From SXIZ01 sp040079795 (GTDB lineage: Bacteria; Pseudomonadota; Gammaproteobacteria; Methylococcales; Methylomonadaceae), in the NCBI GenBank assembly GCA_040079795.1, contig JBEBJQ010000015.1:1-59594 (forward strand): a stretch of DNA of 59,594 nt, written 5' to 3'. Positions 27,181-35,735 of this stretch are shown piece by piece. Both the position numbers and the translations under genes were made by a program. The notes under the pieces are model-generated. The model was given only the letters and a program-made list of their open reading frames with translations. It was not told the origin of the DNA and searched no databases. Numbering within the stretch: the first letter of the stretch is position 1; each line of letters opens with the position of its first letter.

Positions 27181-28059
27181 CTACGTTTGCATTTGCGGAG
27201 TATTTTCAGGGCGCATGGTGTCAGTCACATCCCTGCCGATGCCACAGTAGCCGGTAAAACGACCGGCGGGATCGAACATCGGTTCACCGCTGACCATCAA
27301 ATATTGCCGGGAACCGTCCGGATTGATCCGGCTATAGACAAAATCCAAGAACGGTTTTCTGGCGTCCAGATTTGCTTTAAGTTGCGCTTGTTCGCTCTCA
27401 ATCCTACGCGTGCTTTGGTCATCGGTGGTTGTGTCCCGCACATCATTGGCCTGAATGCCCAGCATTTCATGCACCGGACCGTACATATGCGTAAACGTGC
27501 CGTTTTCATCCTGTTCCCAATACCAGTCCGAGGACAGCTCTGCCAGACGTTTGAAGCGTGCCTCGCTTTCGCGCAGTTCAGTGGTTCGACTTTTTACCTT
27601 ATCTTCCAGCAGATGGTTATAGCGCTCAAGTTTTCGGTACAACAGGCGTACTTCTAACAGGTTATGGATACGCGTCCTGACTTCGACAACATCAAACGGT
27701 TTGGCGATAAAATCTTTTGCACCTGCATTAAGCGCCCGCAATTTATGATCCGGTTGAGCGGTAATCACTAATACTGGCACATAGCCTTCAGGTTCAATTT
27801 GCTTTAAGCCTTCCAGTACCTGAAAGCCATCCATAACTGGCATTAACAAATCGAGTAGAATCAAATCGTAACGATGGGTAGTATGTAGTTCACAAACCTT
27901 AGTAGGCTCAGTAGTCGAGGTAATGCAGGTATAGCCAGCATCCCGCAGCATTTCATCCAGCAGCAAAACATTGGCTGGCTGATCGTCAACAATTAGAATT
28001 TTCGCATTTAAAATCTTGTGTTCACTAATCATCTCATTGGTCCGGGTGTGGGCTATCAT
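27181..28059 (-). CDS. Response regulator with a PAS domain, no output domain
   Basis: A 292-residue protein. Residues 20-140 form a receiver domain: acidic pair D25-D26 (ILIVDDQ), phosphorylation site D70 (ILLDLLMPVMDG) and K120 (IAKPF). A short coiled coil (140-165) leads to a PAS domain (about 165-280) that ends in GYCGIGRDVTD, normally the point where a GGDEF or kinase domain would follow. Nothing follows here, so it may signal by protein contact or be a truncated relic. It overlaps the hybrid kinase gene by 26 bases. A start at 28032 is also possible; neither has a strong ribosome site. Confidence 0.82.
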   Translation of the reverse strand: MIAHTRTNEMISEHKILNAKILIVDDQPANVLLLDEMLRDAGYTCITSTTEPTKVCELHTTHRYDLILLDLLMPVMDGFQVLEGLKQIEPEGYVPVLVITAQPDHKLRALNAGAKDFIAKPFDVVEVRTRIHNLLEVRLLYRKLERYNHLLEDKVKSRTTELRESEARFKRLAELSSDWYWEQDENGTFTHMYGPVHEMLGIQANDVRDTTTDDQSTRRIESEQAQLKANLDARKPFLDFVYSRINPDGSRQYLMVSGEPMFDPAGRFTGYCGIGRDVTDTMRPENTPQMQT

Positions 28060-31000
28060 TCAATTTTACTGCTGAAATCCGTAGTACATCATCCAAGGCA
28101 GACAACAGCTCATTAACTTTAATGGGTTTGGTGAGGTAGCGGAAAAATCCTGCCTCCAGCCCCTTCTCGACATCTCGGGGCATGGCATTCGCGCTCAGCG
28201 CAATAACAGGGATATGCTGGGTTACCGGGTCTTCTTGGAGGATTTTAAGAGCCTGGAGCCCATTGATACCGGGCAGATTAATGTCCATTAAGATGACGTC
28301 TGGAAGATTGGCGCGTGCCAGCGCGATACCAAGCTTGCCATCGCGGGCGCTGAGCATGTGCAGCGTAGAATGCTCCGCAATAATTTGCTCAACCAGCATC
28401 AAATTAGCTGGATTATCTTCCACATATAACAAGGTGTGCAGTGCCGGGCTTTTCTGGGCGGGTGTCATAAGCGCTGTAGCCAGTGGATTATCTGTGGCAA
28501 GTTGAGGCGTAACGATCCGAATCATTTCGATCCAAAACTCGCTACCTATTCCGATAGTCGATTGCACGCCGATAGATCCCTCCATCAACTCAACTAATTG
28601 CTTGGTGACCACCAGACCGATCCCGGTGCCTTCTTCAGGGCCATTCTCTTGTCCTAAACGGTTAAACGGCTGGAAGAGCTGCTCCAATTTTTCCGGTGAC
28701 AACCCTGCACCACTGTCTTTAACTGTGATACGTATATATTCCAGGGAGGATGCCCTACAACTCACCTCAACCAAGCCACTTTCGCAATTATATTTGATCG
28801 CATTAGACAGCAAATTGATCATCACTTGCTTGAGCCGGGTATGGTCTGCATAAACTAACCAGGTGCTATCGAAAGGGAGAAAGGTCAGTTTAATATTATG
28901 CTGTTGCGTCTGCGGTTCAATCATCGCTGCGCATTCTTGCATCACCTCGCGCAGCGACACCGGTTCAAGCGACAGCGATAACTTGCCGGACTCAATCAAA
29001 GCGAGATCAAGAATTTCATTAATCAGTTCCAGCAAGTACCAGCCTGCTTTGATAATCTGCTGAATCCTAACCATCTGAGCAGCAGTAGGCGTGGGGTTCC
29101 CCGTTTCCAATAACTGGGCAAACCCCAGAATAGCATTTAGCGGGGTTCGCAGCTCATGGCTCATACTTGATAGAAACTCGGATTTGGCGAGGTTGGCTTT
29201 CTCCGCCACAGATTTGGCACCCTGCAATTCGACCAGTTTATCCTGTAACGCCTGATAGAGCTGCTCACGCTCAGCATCCACCAACTTACGCGCGGTATTA
29301 TCAGTACCAATCAACAGATAGCCTATAATCCCCCCTTGCGCATCGCGTAGCGCAGTAACCGATACCACAGCCGGTACGCGCCTACCATCCTTACACACAT
29401 AAGTGAGTTCATAAATGTCTTCAATGCCGCGTGAAGCCTTAAACACCAGAGCTTCAAAGCCCGGCATAATCGGCGTAGAAAGCTCCTCAGTTAAGGCCTT
29501 CGCCCGGGCAATCACTTCCTGTTGATCGGAAATATCGGCGGGGGTGACCTTATTCATGACATCTTCAGCTGCATAGCCCAGCATGCGTTCTGCACCGACA
29601 TTAAAAATTTGTATAACCCCTTTAGCGTCGGTGGCGATGCTTGAGAAATTGGCACTGTTAAAAATAGCATTCTGCAAAGTTCCCGCCTTAAGCAAAGCCT
29701 CTTCAGCCTGCTTACAGGCGGTAATATCCCGTAAAATGCCGGTGAAGTAACGCCGATCACCCAACCACATTTCGCTCAGTGCAATTTCCAACGGAAAAAA
29801 GCCGCCATCCTTACGCCGTCCATTTACCTCACGTCCAAGCCCAACGGCCCGTGCGGCATCATTGGAGCTAAAATGCTCAAGCGAACCGTCTCGCGGGTCT
29901 TGATTAAGCTCAGGTATCAACAGGTTAATGTTTTGTCTGAGCAGCTCTTCATTGCTATAGCCAAACATATGCTCAATAGCTGGATTCACAGTCTCAATGA
30001 TGCCATCGGTGGCATGGAGCGTAATGATCCCGTCCACGACGGTATTAAATATTGTTTTAACCAGTGCAACGCTATCGCGCAAGGTCTGCTGTATGGCATA
30101 TTCCTCAGTCACATTGCGGAACACCAATACCGCGCCAACTTCCTTACCTTCGCGATTACAAATTGGGGCACAACTGTCAGCAATTGCACACTCACTACCA
30201 TCGCGGGCAATCAGGATAGTGTGATTAGCCAACCCCTGAATCGTACCATGCGCCAAAGCTTCCATAACTGGAATCGTGGCAGGCTGCCTGGTTTCCTGGT
30301 TAATAATGTGAAAAACTTCATTTACCGGCAGACCAATGGCTTCCCTTTGCGACCAACCGGTGAGTTGTTCAGCAAGCGGATTCAACAGCGTCACCCGCGC
30401 CTCAGCATCGGTAGCTATCACTGCATCACCAATAGACCGGAGCGTCACATCCAGCTTTTCTTCGCTGATCTGCAAGTTAAGATTGGTCTGCTGTAATTGC
30501 TCATTAGTCTGTTCTTGCAGCTTAAGCAATTGCTGGGTTTCAAGGTGCACAACATCCTTAAGCCGCTGCTGTGCTTCCCGATAGATCAAAATGGCAAACC
30601 AAACGGCAAACAGTAGCGTAAACAGGCTGGCGACAACAATGATGGCAAACAAATTACGCATCTTAGTTTGGAATACTTCTTCTTGCTTCACCAGCACAGC
30701 TTCCCTTATCTGAATAAAGCTACGCATCTCAGCACGAATAGAATCCATTAATCTTCTTCCCTGACCGATGTTTACCAGTGCCTGCGCAGCAACCACATCA
30801 TGGTTACGCCGTAACGCTATCAGCCGTTGCAATTCCGCCAATTTTGCAACGACCAGTGGCTCCATAATTTCCAAGTGCTTGTTTGCCGCTTTGACTAAAG
30901 ACTGCTGCCGCAACTGTTGCAGATGCACCAAGATAAGATCTTTCTCCGCAAAATAAGGTTCCAGAAAGGTCTCGTCACCGGTGAGCAAATAGCCGCGCTG

Positions 31001-31255
31001 CCCGGACTCTGCATCCCTCAGTTCAGCCATTAAATCACCTGCAAGTTTAATGATAAAGTGGGTATGCTTTCGCGCCTCAGCTGCGTCCTCAATTTGTTTG
31101 AAGCACCAGAATGAAACACTTATCCCCACAGCAACCAGTAAAATTGAGAGGACAAGCGGAGCAATAGTTTTGTAGGTAGGTCTCAAGGCAGTTTCTTGCC
31201 CGGCTGTATTCAGCGTCGAGATCAATAAAGGGGAAATCAGGATTTTTTCGGACAT
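28034..31255 (-). CDS. Hybrid sensor histidine kinase (CHASE3-PAS3-HK-REC)
   Basis: A 1073-residue inner-membrane sensor. Helices near 30-50 and 203-226 bracket a periplasmic CHASE3 domain containing AGDLMAELRDAESGQRGYLL. Three PAS domains follow (about 265-385, 395-515, 525-655), then HisKA with phosphorylated His700 (SSMSHELRTPLNAIL), HATPase with N-box NLLSNAIKYN and G-box DSGAGLSPEK / GTGIGLVV, and a receiver with D991 (LMDINLPGINGLQAL). It is co-directional and overlapping with the REC-PAS gene, which is its likely partner. CHASE3 ligands are unknown. The Crp-like regulator gene lies 33 bases upstream. Confidence 0.9.
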   Translation of the reverse strand: MSEKILISPLLISTLNTAGQETALRPTYKTIAPLVLSILLVAVGISVSFWCFKQIEDAAEARKHTHFIIKLAGDLMAELRDAESGQRGYLLTGDETFLEPYFAEKDLILVHLQQLRQQSLVKAANKHLEIMEPLVVAKLAELQRLIALRRNHDVVAAQALVNIGQGRRLMDSIRAEMRSFIQIREAVLVKQEEVFQTKMRNLFAIIVVASLFTLLFAVWFAILIYREAQQRLKDVVHLETQQLLKLQEQTNEQLQQTNLNLQISEEKLDVTLRSIGDAVIATDAEARVTLLNPLAEQLTGWSQREAIGLPVNEVFHIINQETRQPATIPVMEALAHGTIQGLANHTILIARDGSECAIADSCAPICNREGKEVGAVLVFRNVTEEYAIQQTLRDSVALVKTIFNTVVDGIITLHATDGIIETVNPAIEHMFGYSNEELLRQNINLLIPELNQDPRDGSLEHFSSNDAARAVGLGREVNGRRKDGGFFPLEIALSEMWLGDRRYFTGILRDITACKQAEEALLKAGTLQNAIFNSANFSSIATDAKGVIQIFNVGAERMLGYAAEDVMNKVTPADISDQQEVIARAKALTEELSTPIMPGFEALVFKASRGIEDIYELTYVCKDGRRVPAVVSVTALRDAQGGIIGYLLIGTDNTARKLVDAEREQLYQALQDKLVELQGAKSVAEKANLAKSEFLSSMSHELRTPLNAILGFAQLLETGNPTPTAAQMVRIQQIIKAGWYLLELINEILDLALIESGKLSLSLEPVSLREVMQECAAMIEPQTQQHNIKLTFLPFDSTWLVYADHTRLKQVMINLLSNAIKYNCESGLVEVSCRASSLEYIRITVKDSGAGLSPEKLEQLFQPFNRLGQENGPEEGTGIGLVVTKQLVELMEGSIGVQSTIGIGSEFWIEMIRIVTPQLATDNPLATALMTPAQKSPALHTLLYVEDNPANLMLVEQIIAEHSTLHMLSARDGKLGIALARANLPDVILMDINLPGINGLQALKILQEDPVTQHIPVIALSANAMPRDVEKGLEAGFFRYLTKPIKVNELLSALDDVLRISAVKLNDSPHPDQ

Positions 31256-31288
31256 GGCTTACCTTTGTGTAAATCGTTAGGGGCGGCG

Positions 31289-32020
31289 CTATAAAGCGCC
31301 GACATCAGAAAGCAAACGATGAAACTCCTGCTTAACCACTTGATAACATTCACACGTATGGGATTCCAATCCCGCCCGGTTAAGCACCGTAACATGCCCT
31401 CGTCGATAACTGATCAGCCCAGCTCGCTGTAAATTTCCAGCCGCTTCAGTTATGCCCTCGCGGCGGACGCCGAGCATGCCAGCGATCAATTCCTGAGTCA
31501 TGGTCAACTCATTCGAAGGCAATCGATCCAGCGTTAACAACAGCCAGCGGCACAACTGCTGCTCTATCGAATGATGCCGATTGCAAACCGCTGTTTGCGA
31601 GATTTGAGTCATCAATGCCTGTGTGTAACGCAACATCAAGCGCATCATGGAGCCAAGGCGATTGAATTCCTCCAGTACCAAGCGCCCCTTTAACCGATAG
31701 CAGTTACCGGCAGTCTGTACGGTGGCTAAACTAGGCATGGTATTACCGCCCATAAACAGGGCAATGCCGAGCACCCCTTCGTTGCCCACCCCTGCTATTT
31801 CTGCTGATGCGCCATTCTCCATCACATAATGCAGGGAAATAATTGCGGTTGTTGGAAAATAAACATATTGCAATACTCCGCCAGATTCATAAAGCACATC
31901 ACCCAACGGCAATGAAACCTTTTCCAGATGGGGCAAAAGCCGTTCAGCAACATCCGGCGGCAAAGCGGCAAAAAGATGATTATCATAGGGGGAGTAACCT
32001 GCGGAAAGCGCTTCAACCAT
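31289..32020 (-). CDS. Crp/Fnr family transcriptional regulator
   Basis: A 243-residue protein with a cNMP-binding-like beta-roll (residues about 18-125; YESGGVLQYVYFPTTAIISL) and a C-terminal helix-turn-helix with MTQELIAGMLGVRREGITEA as the recognition region, followed by a wing (LISYRRGHVTVLNRAGL). It lacks the N-terminal cysteines of Fnr and the PRSARA-like cAMP-binding motif is not obvious, so its signal is unknown. It is located immediately upstream of the hybrid kinase on the same strand and may be co-transcribed. Confidence 0.87.
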   Translation of the reverse strand: MVEALSAGYSPYDNHLFAALPPDVAERLLPHLEKVSLPLGDVLYESGGVLQYVYFPTTAIISLHYVMENGASAEIAGVGNEGVLGIALFMGGNTMPSLATVQTAGNCYRLKGRLVLEEFNRLGSMMRLMLRYTQALMTQISQTAVCNRHHSIEQQLCRWLLLTLDRLPSNELTMTQELIAGMLGVRREGITEAAGNLQRAGLISYRRGHVTVLNRAGLESHTCECYQVVKQEFHRLLSDVGAL

Positions 32021-32209
32021 TTATTTATCCCTTAAGCCGCAACTCAACTCAATTCAGCCAACATTAAAAAAGCAACAAAGCCCAAAGCTAATGAGTATTA
32101 AAACCTTATGTTGAATGCTTTATAACACACTATCTAAAAGCGAACGGTTTATGGCTTTGTAAGCCATATTTAAACTCATCTAAACGCTATACAGTTCCAG
32201 TTGTCGCCA

Positions 32210-33082
32210 CTACACCAATACTTCGGTTACCTCCACTAACACGTCCATCACTGGCATTTGAGCACTTGCAGTGGGGGCAGCTATGAAAGAACCGGCTACC
32301 GGCGGCACAGCTTCAGGATGGCGGCTGACCGCGACGGTTATATGATCATTGCCTACGACCTGCCCCGTCGTGGAATCAAAACCTTTCCACCCGGCACCTG
32401 GTAGGTAAACTTCCGCCCAAGCATGGGTTGCACCCAATCCGGGTGGAAGCATGGGCGAGTACAAGTAGCCGCTAACAAAGCGCGCCGCCAAGCCTAGGTA
32501 ATGACAGGCTTCGATAAACAATGTCGCAAAATCCCGGCACGATCCGGCCTGTTTGGTTAAGGTCATCGCCGGGGTTTGAACCCCCGGTTCTTCGCGCTGT
32601 TGATAGCCAAACCCGGTCGCAATGGCTTTATTGATCCAATCCAGTAAAAGATAAGTTTCCACGATTTGCCCGGCAATCCAGAACTGCTGCAACCAGCCGC
32701 CTAATAAAGTCATGTCTTGTTCAAAAATTGCTGACAGGTACGGCTCTAAGTCAACCCGTTCGGCGGCATCATATTGAAATGGATAGCGTACAGCATAATC
32801 TGCCACCAAAAAATCCAATGGCTGGTCATCATAGTGCTCGATCAACACCCGGCTGTCGATCGAAAGCCAGTTGCTAGGGGTTGCAAAAGTAACTTGCGCC
32901 ACCGCATTGTCATACACGTCGCGCTGCCATTGCAGTTGATAATCTGGTGTAATGATCAGCTCAGTAGATTCGATACGGATGTCATGTCCCTCTCGTGGTC
33001 GCAACAACAACTTATGTGGAAGCAAAGTTACGGCTTCAGCGTACTGGTAAGTTGTTATATGCTTTATTTGCAGGCGGCGCAT
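32210..33082 (-). CDS. Transglutaminase-like domain protein
   Basis: A 290-residue protein. An N-terminal bacterial transglutaminase-like region (MRRLQIKHITTYQYAEAV, LLPHKLLLRPREGHDI) precedes a cysteine protease-like core with the Cys-His-Asp triad: Cys182 in AGSCRDFATLFIEACHYLG, His220 in GATHAWAEVYLPG and Asp236 in WKGFDSTTG. The ATG at 33082 follows GAGAGAAC and fits the family start; the in-frame upstream extension is not supported. Family members are predicted cysteine peptidases or amidases, often beside circularly permuted ATP-grasp genes; none is seen here. Confidence 0.87.
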   Translation of the reverse strand: MRRLQIKHITTYQYAEAVTLLPHKLLLRPREGHDIRIESTELIITPDYQLQWQRDVYDNAVAQVTFATPSNWLSIDSRVLIEHYDDQPLDFLVADYAVRYPFQYDAAERVDLEPYLSAIFEQDMTLLGGWLQQFWIAGQIVETYLLLDWINKAIATGFGYQQREEPGVQTPAMTLTKQAGSCRDFATLFIEACHYLGLAARFVSGYLYSPMLPPGLGATHAWAEVYLPGAGWKGFDSTTGQVVGNDHITVAVSRHPEAVPPVAGSFIAAPTASAQMPVMDVLVEVTEVLV

Positions 33083-33373
33083 TGTTCTCTCTCGTGGAAT
33101 GTGGAAATTAGCTAACAATATTACTTTACCGAAACTGACTGAAGCTACAGCCTGTCATAAATATTGGTGTTCTGAAACTTGCGGTAAAATTTCTTTCTTG
33201 TTAATACTGGGAATGTCTGATGGCAACTATACCGCTTCGGCAAAATCTTCAAAATTCCGTCCGACTTTCTTCTTTAATGCTAGCAATAATGGGAAGGTTA
33301 TGTCTGTATGGTATCGAACATAAGCGTTAATATTTAATGAATGGATATGGCTTTTTGTATTAATCATGCAGTA

Positions 33374-33410
33374 TTGTAGGTTGGGTAGAACGGAGGCGAA
33401 GCCCAACAAT
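33374..33410. repeat. Palindromic intergenic repeat (GTTGGG...CCCAAC type)
   Basis: ATTGT (33374-33378) and TTGGG (33381-33385) pair with CCCAACAAT (33402-33410) around an AGGCGAAG-containing loop. The GGTTGGGT...GAAGCCCAACA pattern is a familiar dispersed intergenic element in proteobacteria. Copy number in this genome cannot be checked from one window. Confidence 0.5.
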
Positions 33411-33521
33411 CAGGGCTATTGATAGCTTGGACTCCGTTGTTTTACCCCAATAAGTTGATGTTAATTTGGCATGAAAAAGAAAAAACTATCCTTATTTTAA
33501 AGCTGCTTCAGCAACAACGTC

Positions 33522-33544
33522 ATTCCGACAGGGATTGCCGGAAT
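33522..33544. repeat. REP-like palindrome (ATTCCGRCA...TGCCGGAAT)
   Basis: ATTCCGACA (33522-33530) and TGCCGGAAT (33536-33544) pair with one mismatch around GGGAT. The sequence CATTCCGGCAGGGATTGCCG with a following GAATCC is a widespread intergenic repeat in gammaproteobacteria. Only one copy is in this window. Confidence 0.55.
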
Positions 33545-33724
33545 CCAGATTACAGGGATGTGTTCGTCGCCTTTGCCATCCGTGGTTTCAGAATCTCGGC
33601 AATCCCGAGAGAAGCTAGACCTGAGCATGTCCTTGCCGAACCGGAAAATATTACACAAATCGGTAGAAGCAAAACGATTACTGACGAAAATTAATCAATT
33701 GACGCGAGGGCAACAGCAACCTCC

Positions 33725-33771
33725 GCTGAAAATCTTCACTTCGCTAGCGCTACGTTTCCAAGATTTTCAGC
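33725..33771. repeat. Perfect 12-bp inverted repeat
   Basis: GCTGAAAATCTT (33725-33736) and AAGATTTTCAGC (33760-33771) are exact reverse complements around 23 bases that contain the small palindrome TAGCGCTA. It lies 30 bases beyond the stop of the minus-strand di-heme cytochrome gene and could end that transcript or belong to the repeat cluster. Confidence 0.55.
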
Positions 33772-33800
33772 ATATGCTTACCACCAGCGCGAAAGCAGTC

Positions 33801-35669
33801 TTACAGGATTTTAAGATACTCCAATAACGCCGCTTTCTCCGGTTTCGTCAGTTGCGTACCAAATTCATGCCCACAACGGCTATTACCTGACTTATTATCA
33901 CTGCAATCAGTGGTTTTAAGGGTGTAATCAAATTTCGTTTGCCCAACCGCCAGACCAATCGTGTCGGGATCGTAATTGGAACCGACTTTAAAACTGGCAG
34001 GACGATTTCTTACCGGTTCCAATAAAGCCGTAAGCGTAGGAATCGAGCCATTATGTAAATAAGGTGCGGTCGCCCAAATCCCTTCTAAGACGCGGGACTC
34101 ATAGGCCAGTTTAGGGACAGGATCATCGAAATTTTGTTTACACAGCGCATCGCCGGTCTGCGTTTTTTTAGTAGATGAAGTTAACTGATGAAAAGCGCCC
34201 TTAAGATCAATATTTTGGGGCGTAACCAGTTTGGACTGTAATTTTCTCAGTTCAGCAGTAATAGCCAACATTTTTTGATTTTTTTCGATTCCTAAAAGCC
34301 GCTGCAATTTTGCTGCGTTGGCTTTAGCCTTGGCTTCCAGCTGCACTGCGATGGGTGAAGCATGTTGTAAAATCGAGCCAATCACTGCCATGCCTAATAC
34401 TTTAATAGCAGGTTCGCCGGTTGCAGCCAGCGGTTTATCCAAAAACGGGATTTGAGCCCCCGCAAGCTCACCCGTATCAACCAACCAGGACATCAATTCA
34501 AATTGTTTTTCGTCAGTGCCAACATAACATAACGGTGTTGCCCAGGTAGGGCGTAATGAGCGGGTAGCGCCTTTACGGATACCATGACAAGCGGCACAGC
34601 CGCCACCTTCAGTTTTGGCTTTACTCTCAAAAATTTGCTTTCCTTGCGCTGCTAAAGCACTATTCACAACCCACGGCCATTTAGGGGGGTTCAATTTTTG
34701 CACAAGATTTTCAAGCGATTTTAAGCCTTTAAAATTTGCTGAGTTATTCTGCAAATAATCCACCCCTAAAACACGCCAAGCATCTTTTTGCGGATGAAAG
34801 GTAGCAAACACCCCAATGACCTCCCCTAAGTTACGCGCCAAGCCTAATAGGTCATTGCCATTGTCGGCAAAGCCAGGCCATTGGGTTTTATCCTGAATCG
34901 GGGCATTCCAGATAAAAGGGTACCTTACCGGCGCTTCAGCACGATGAATGTTGGATTTGATTATATGATCTTTTGACGAACCAATATCCAAACCAGCCAG
35001 ACGATTAAATATCATACCTACAGCATCAAGACGCGCCGGCCCCCAAGGCTTATCTTTCGGAAGTGCGTTATCCATAATGGTATGGTAAGGCAAGTACCAG
35101 TCGACTACAGCTTGACGTAATTGCGCTTGTTGTTCAGGTGAGACCGAGTCCACCAAGACCGTTTTTGAAAATTCATTAAAAACCTGCTGGTCTTTAAGTA
35201 TAGTATCAACGGCTTGATCAAGATCGGTAGCAAATTGCTGAAAATCCACAATCGCAGGACCACCGTCTATACGATAGGCACCCCCTTTCACTTCAATTTG
35301 TCGGGTATGACAAGCCGCACAGGTCATGCCAATTGCATCACCATTTACCGTAAAACCAACCGGTAGACCTTCAGGTTTACTGTTTTCATTAATCAAGTAA
35401 CCATAGCGGCTCAAGCTGTCTTGCATAAAGGGCTTACCGTTAGATTGCTTCAGCGCTTTGATCCAAATGAGTGGCATAATTCGGGAACCCTGATCCTGGG
35501 TGTAAAAGATTTGGCGGTTGCTTGTTGTCCAGTTTTTACCCTGATCAGTAAAAATAGGCTGGGTAATCGCCCATGCCGGTAACGACCAACAAGCCACTAA
35601 TCCAGAAAGTACATAAACAAACAGACAGGCTGGACGATTTAACAGCGTCCTAAAATATTGAGTATTCAT
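33801..35669 (-). CDS. Periplasmic di-heme c-type cytochrome (RoxA/MauG-like)
   Basis: A 622-residue exported protein with a signal peptide ending near SLPAWA (residue 34) and two heme sites: CAACH at 117-121 and CAACH at about 357-361 (GGGCAACHGIRKG). The layout, with APYLHNGSIPTLTALLEPVRNRP near the C-terminus, matches the di-heme cytochrome c peroxidase superfamily and the size fits RoxA/RoxB-like members. Those enzymes activate peroxide or oxygen; RoxA cleaves polyisoprene. The substrate here is unknown. The next gene upstream on the same strand is a homologue, sharing SRIMPLIWIKAL-type, VTCAACHT and APYLHNGS motifs. Confidence 0.82.
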   Translation of the reverse strand: MNTQYFRTLLNRPACLFVYVLSGLVACWSLPAWAITQPIFTDQGKNWTTSNRQIFYTQDQGSRIMPLIWIKALKQSNGKPFMQDSLSRYGYLINENSKPEGLPVGFTVNGDAIGMTCAACHTRQIEVKGGAYRIDGGPAIVDFQQFATDLDQAVDTILKDQQVFNEFSKTVLVDSVSPEQQAQLRQAVVDWYLPYHTIMDNALPKDKPWGPARLDAVGMIFNRLAGLDIGSSKDHIIKSNIHRAEAPVRYPFIWNAPIQDKTQWPGFADNGNDLLGLARNLGEVIGVFATFHPQKDAWRVLGVDYLQNNSANFKGLKSLENLVQKLNPPKWPWVVNSALAAQGKQIFESKAKTEGGGCAACHGIRKGATRSLRPTWATPLCYVGTDEKQFELMSWLVDTGELAGAQIPFLDKPLAATGEPAIKVLGMAVIGSILQHASPIAVQLEAKAKANAAKLQRLLGIEKNQKMLAITAELRKLQSKLVTPQNIDLKGAFHQLTSSTKKTQTGDALCKQNFDDPVPKLAYESRVLEGIWATAPYLHNGSIPTLTALLEPVRNRPASFKVGSNYDPDTIGLAVGQTKFDYTLKTTDCSDNKSGNSRCGHEFGTQLTKPEKAALLEYLKIL

Positions 35670-35735
35670 AACAGATCCTCATGATTGCATAGCACAGTGA
35701 GATTTATTTATCTCATCAAAAAGGCACTTTCTTAC

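Larger units (their letters stand above)
33083..33800. other. Repeat-rich intergenic region
   Basis: About 720 bases without a convincing gene. It carries three separate palindromic elements (33374-33410, 33522-33544, 33725-33771), described separately. The short reading frames here lack ribosome sites and protein-like composition and run through the repeats. Confidence 0.6.

Noticed and set aside
33419..33827. Two plus-strand frames across the repeat region
   Set aside because: They run through palindromic repeats, lack ribosome sites and have no protein-like pattern.
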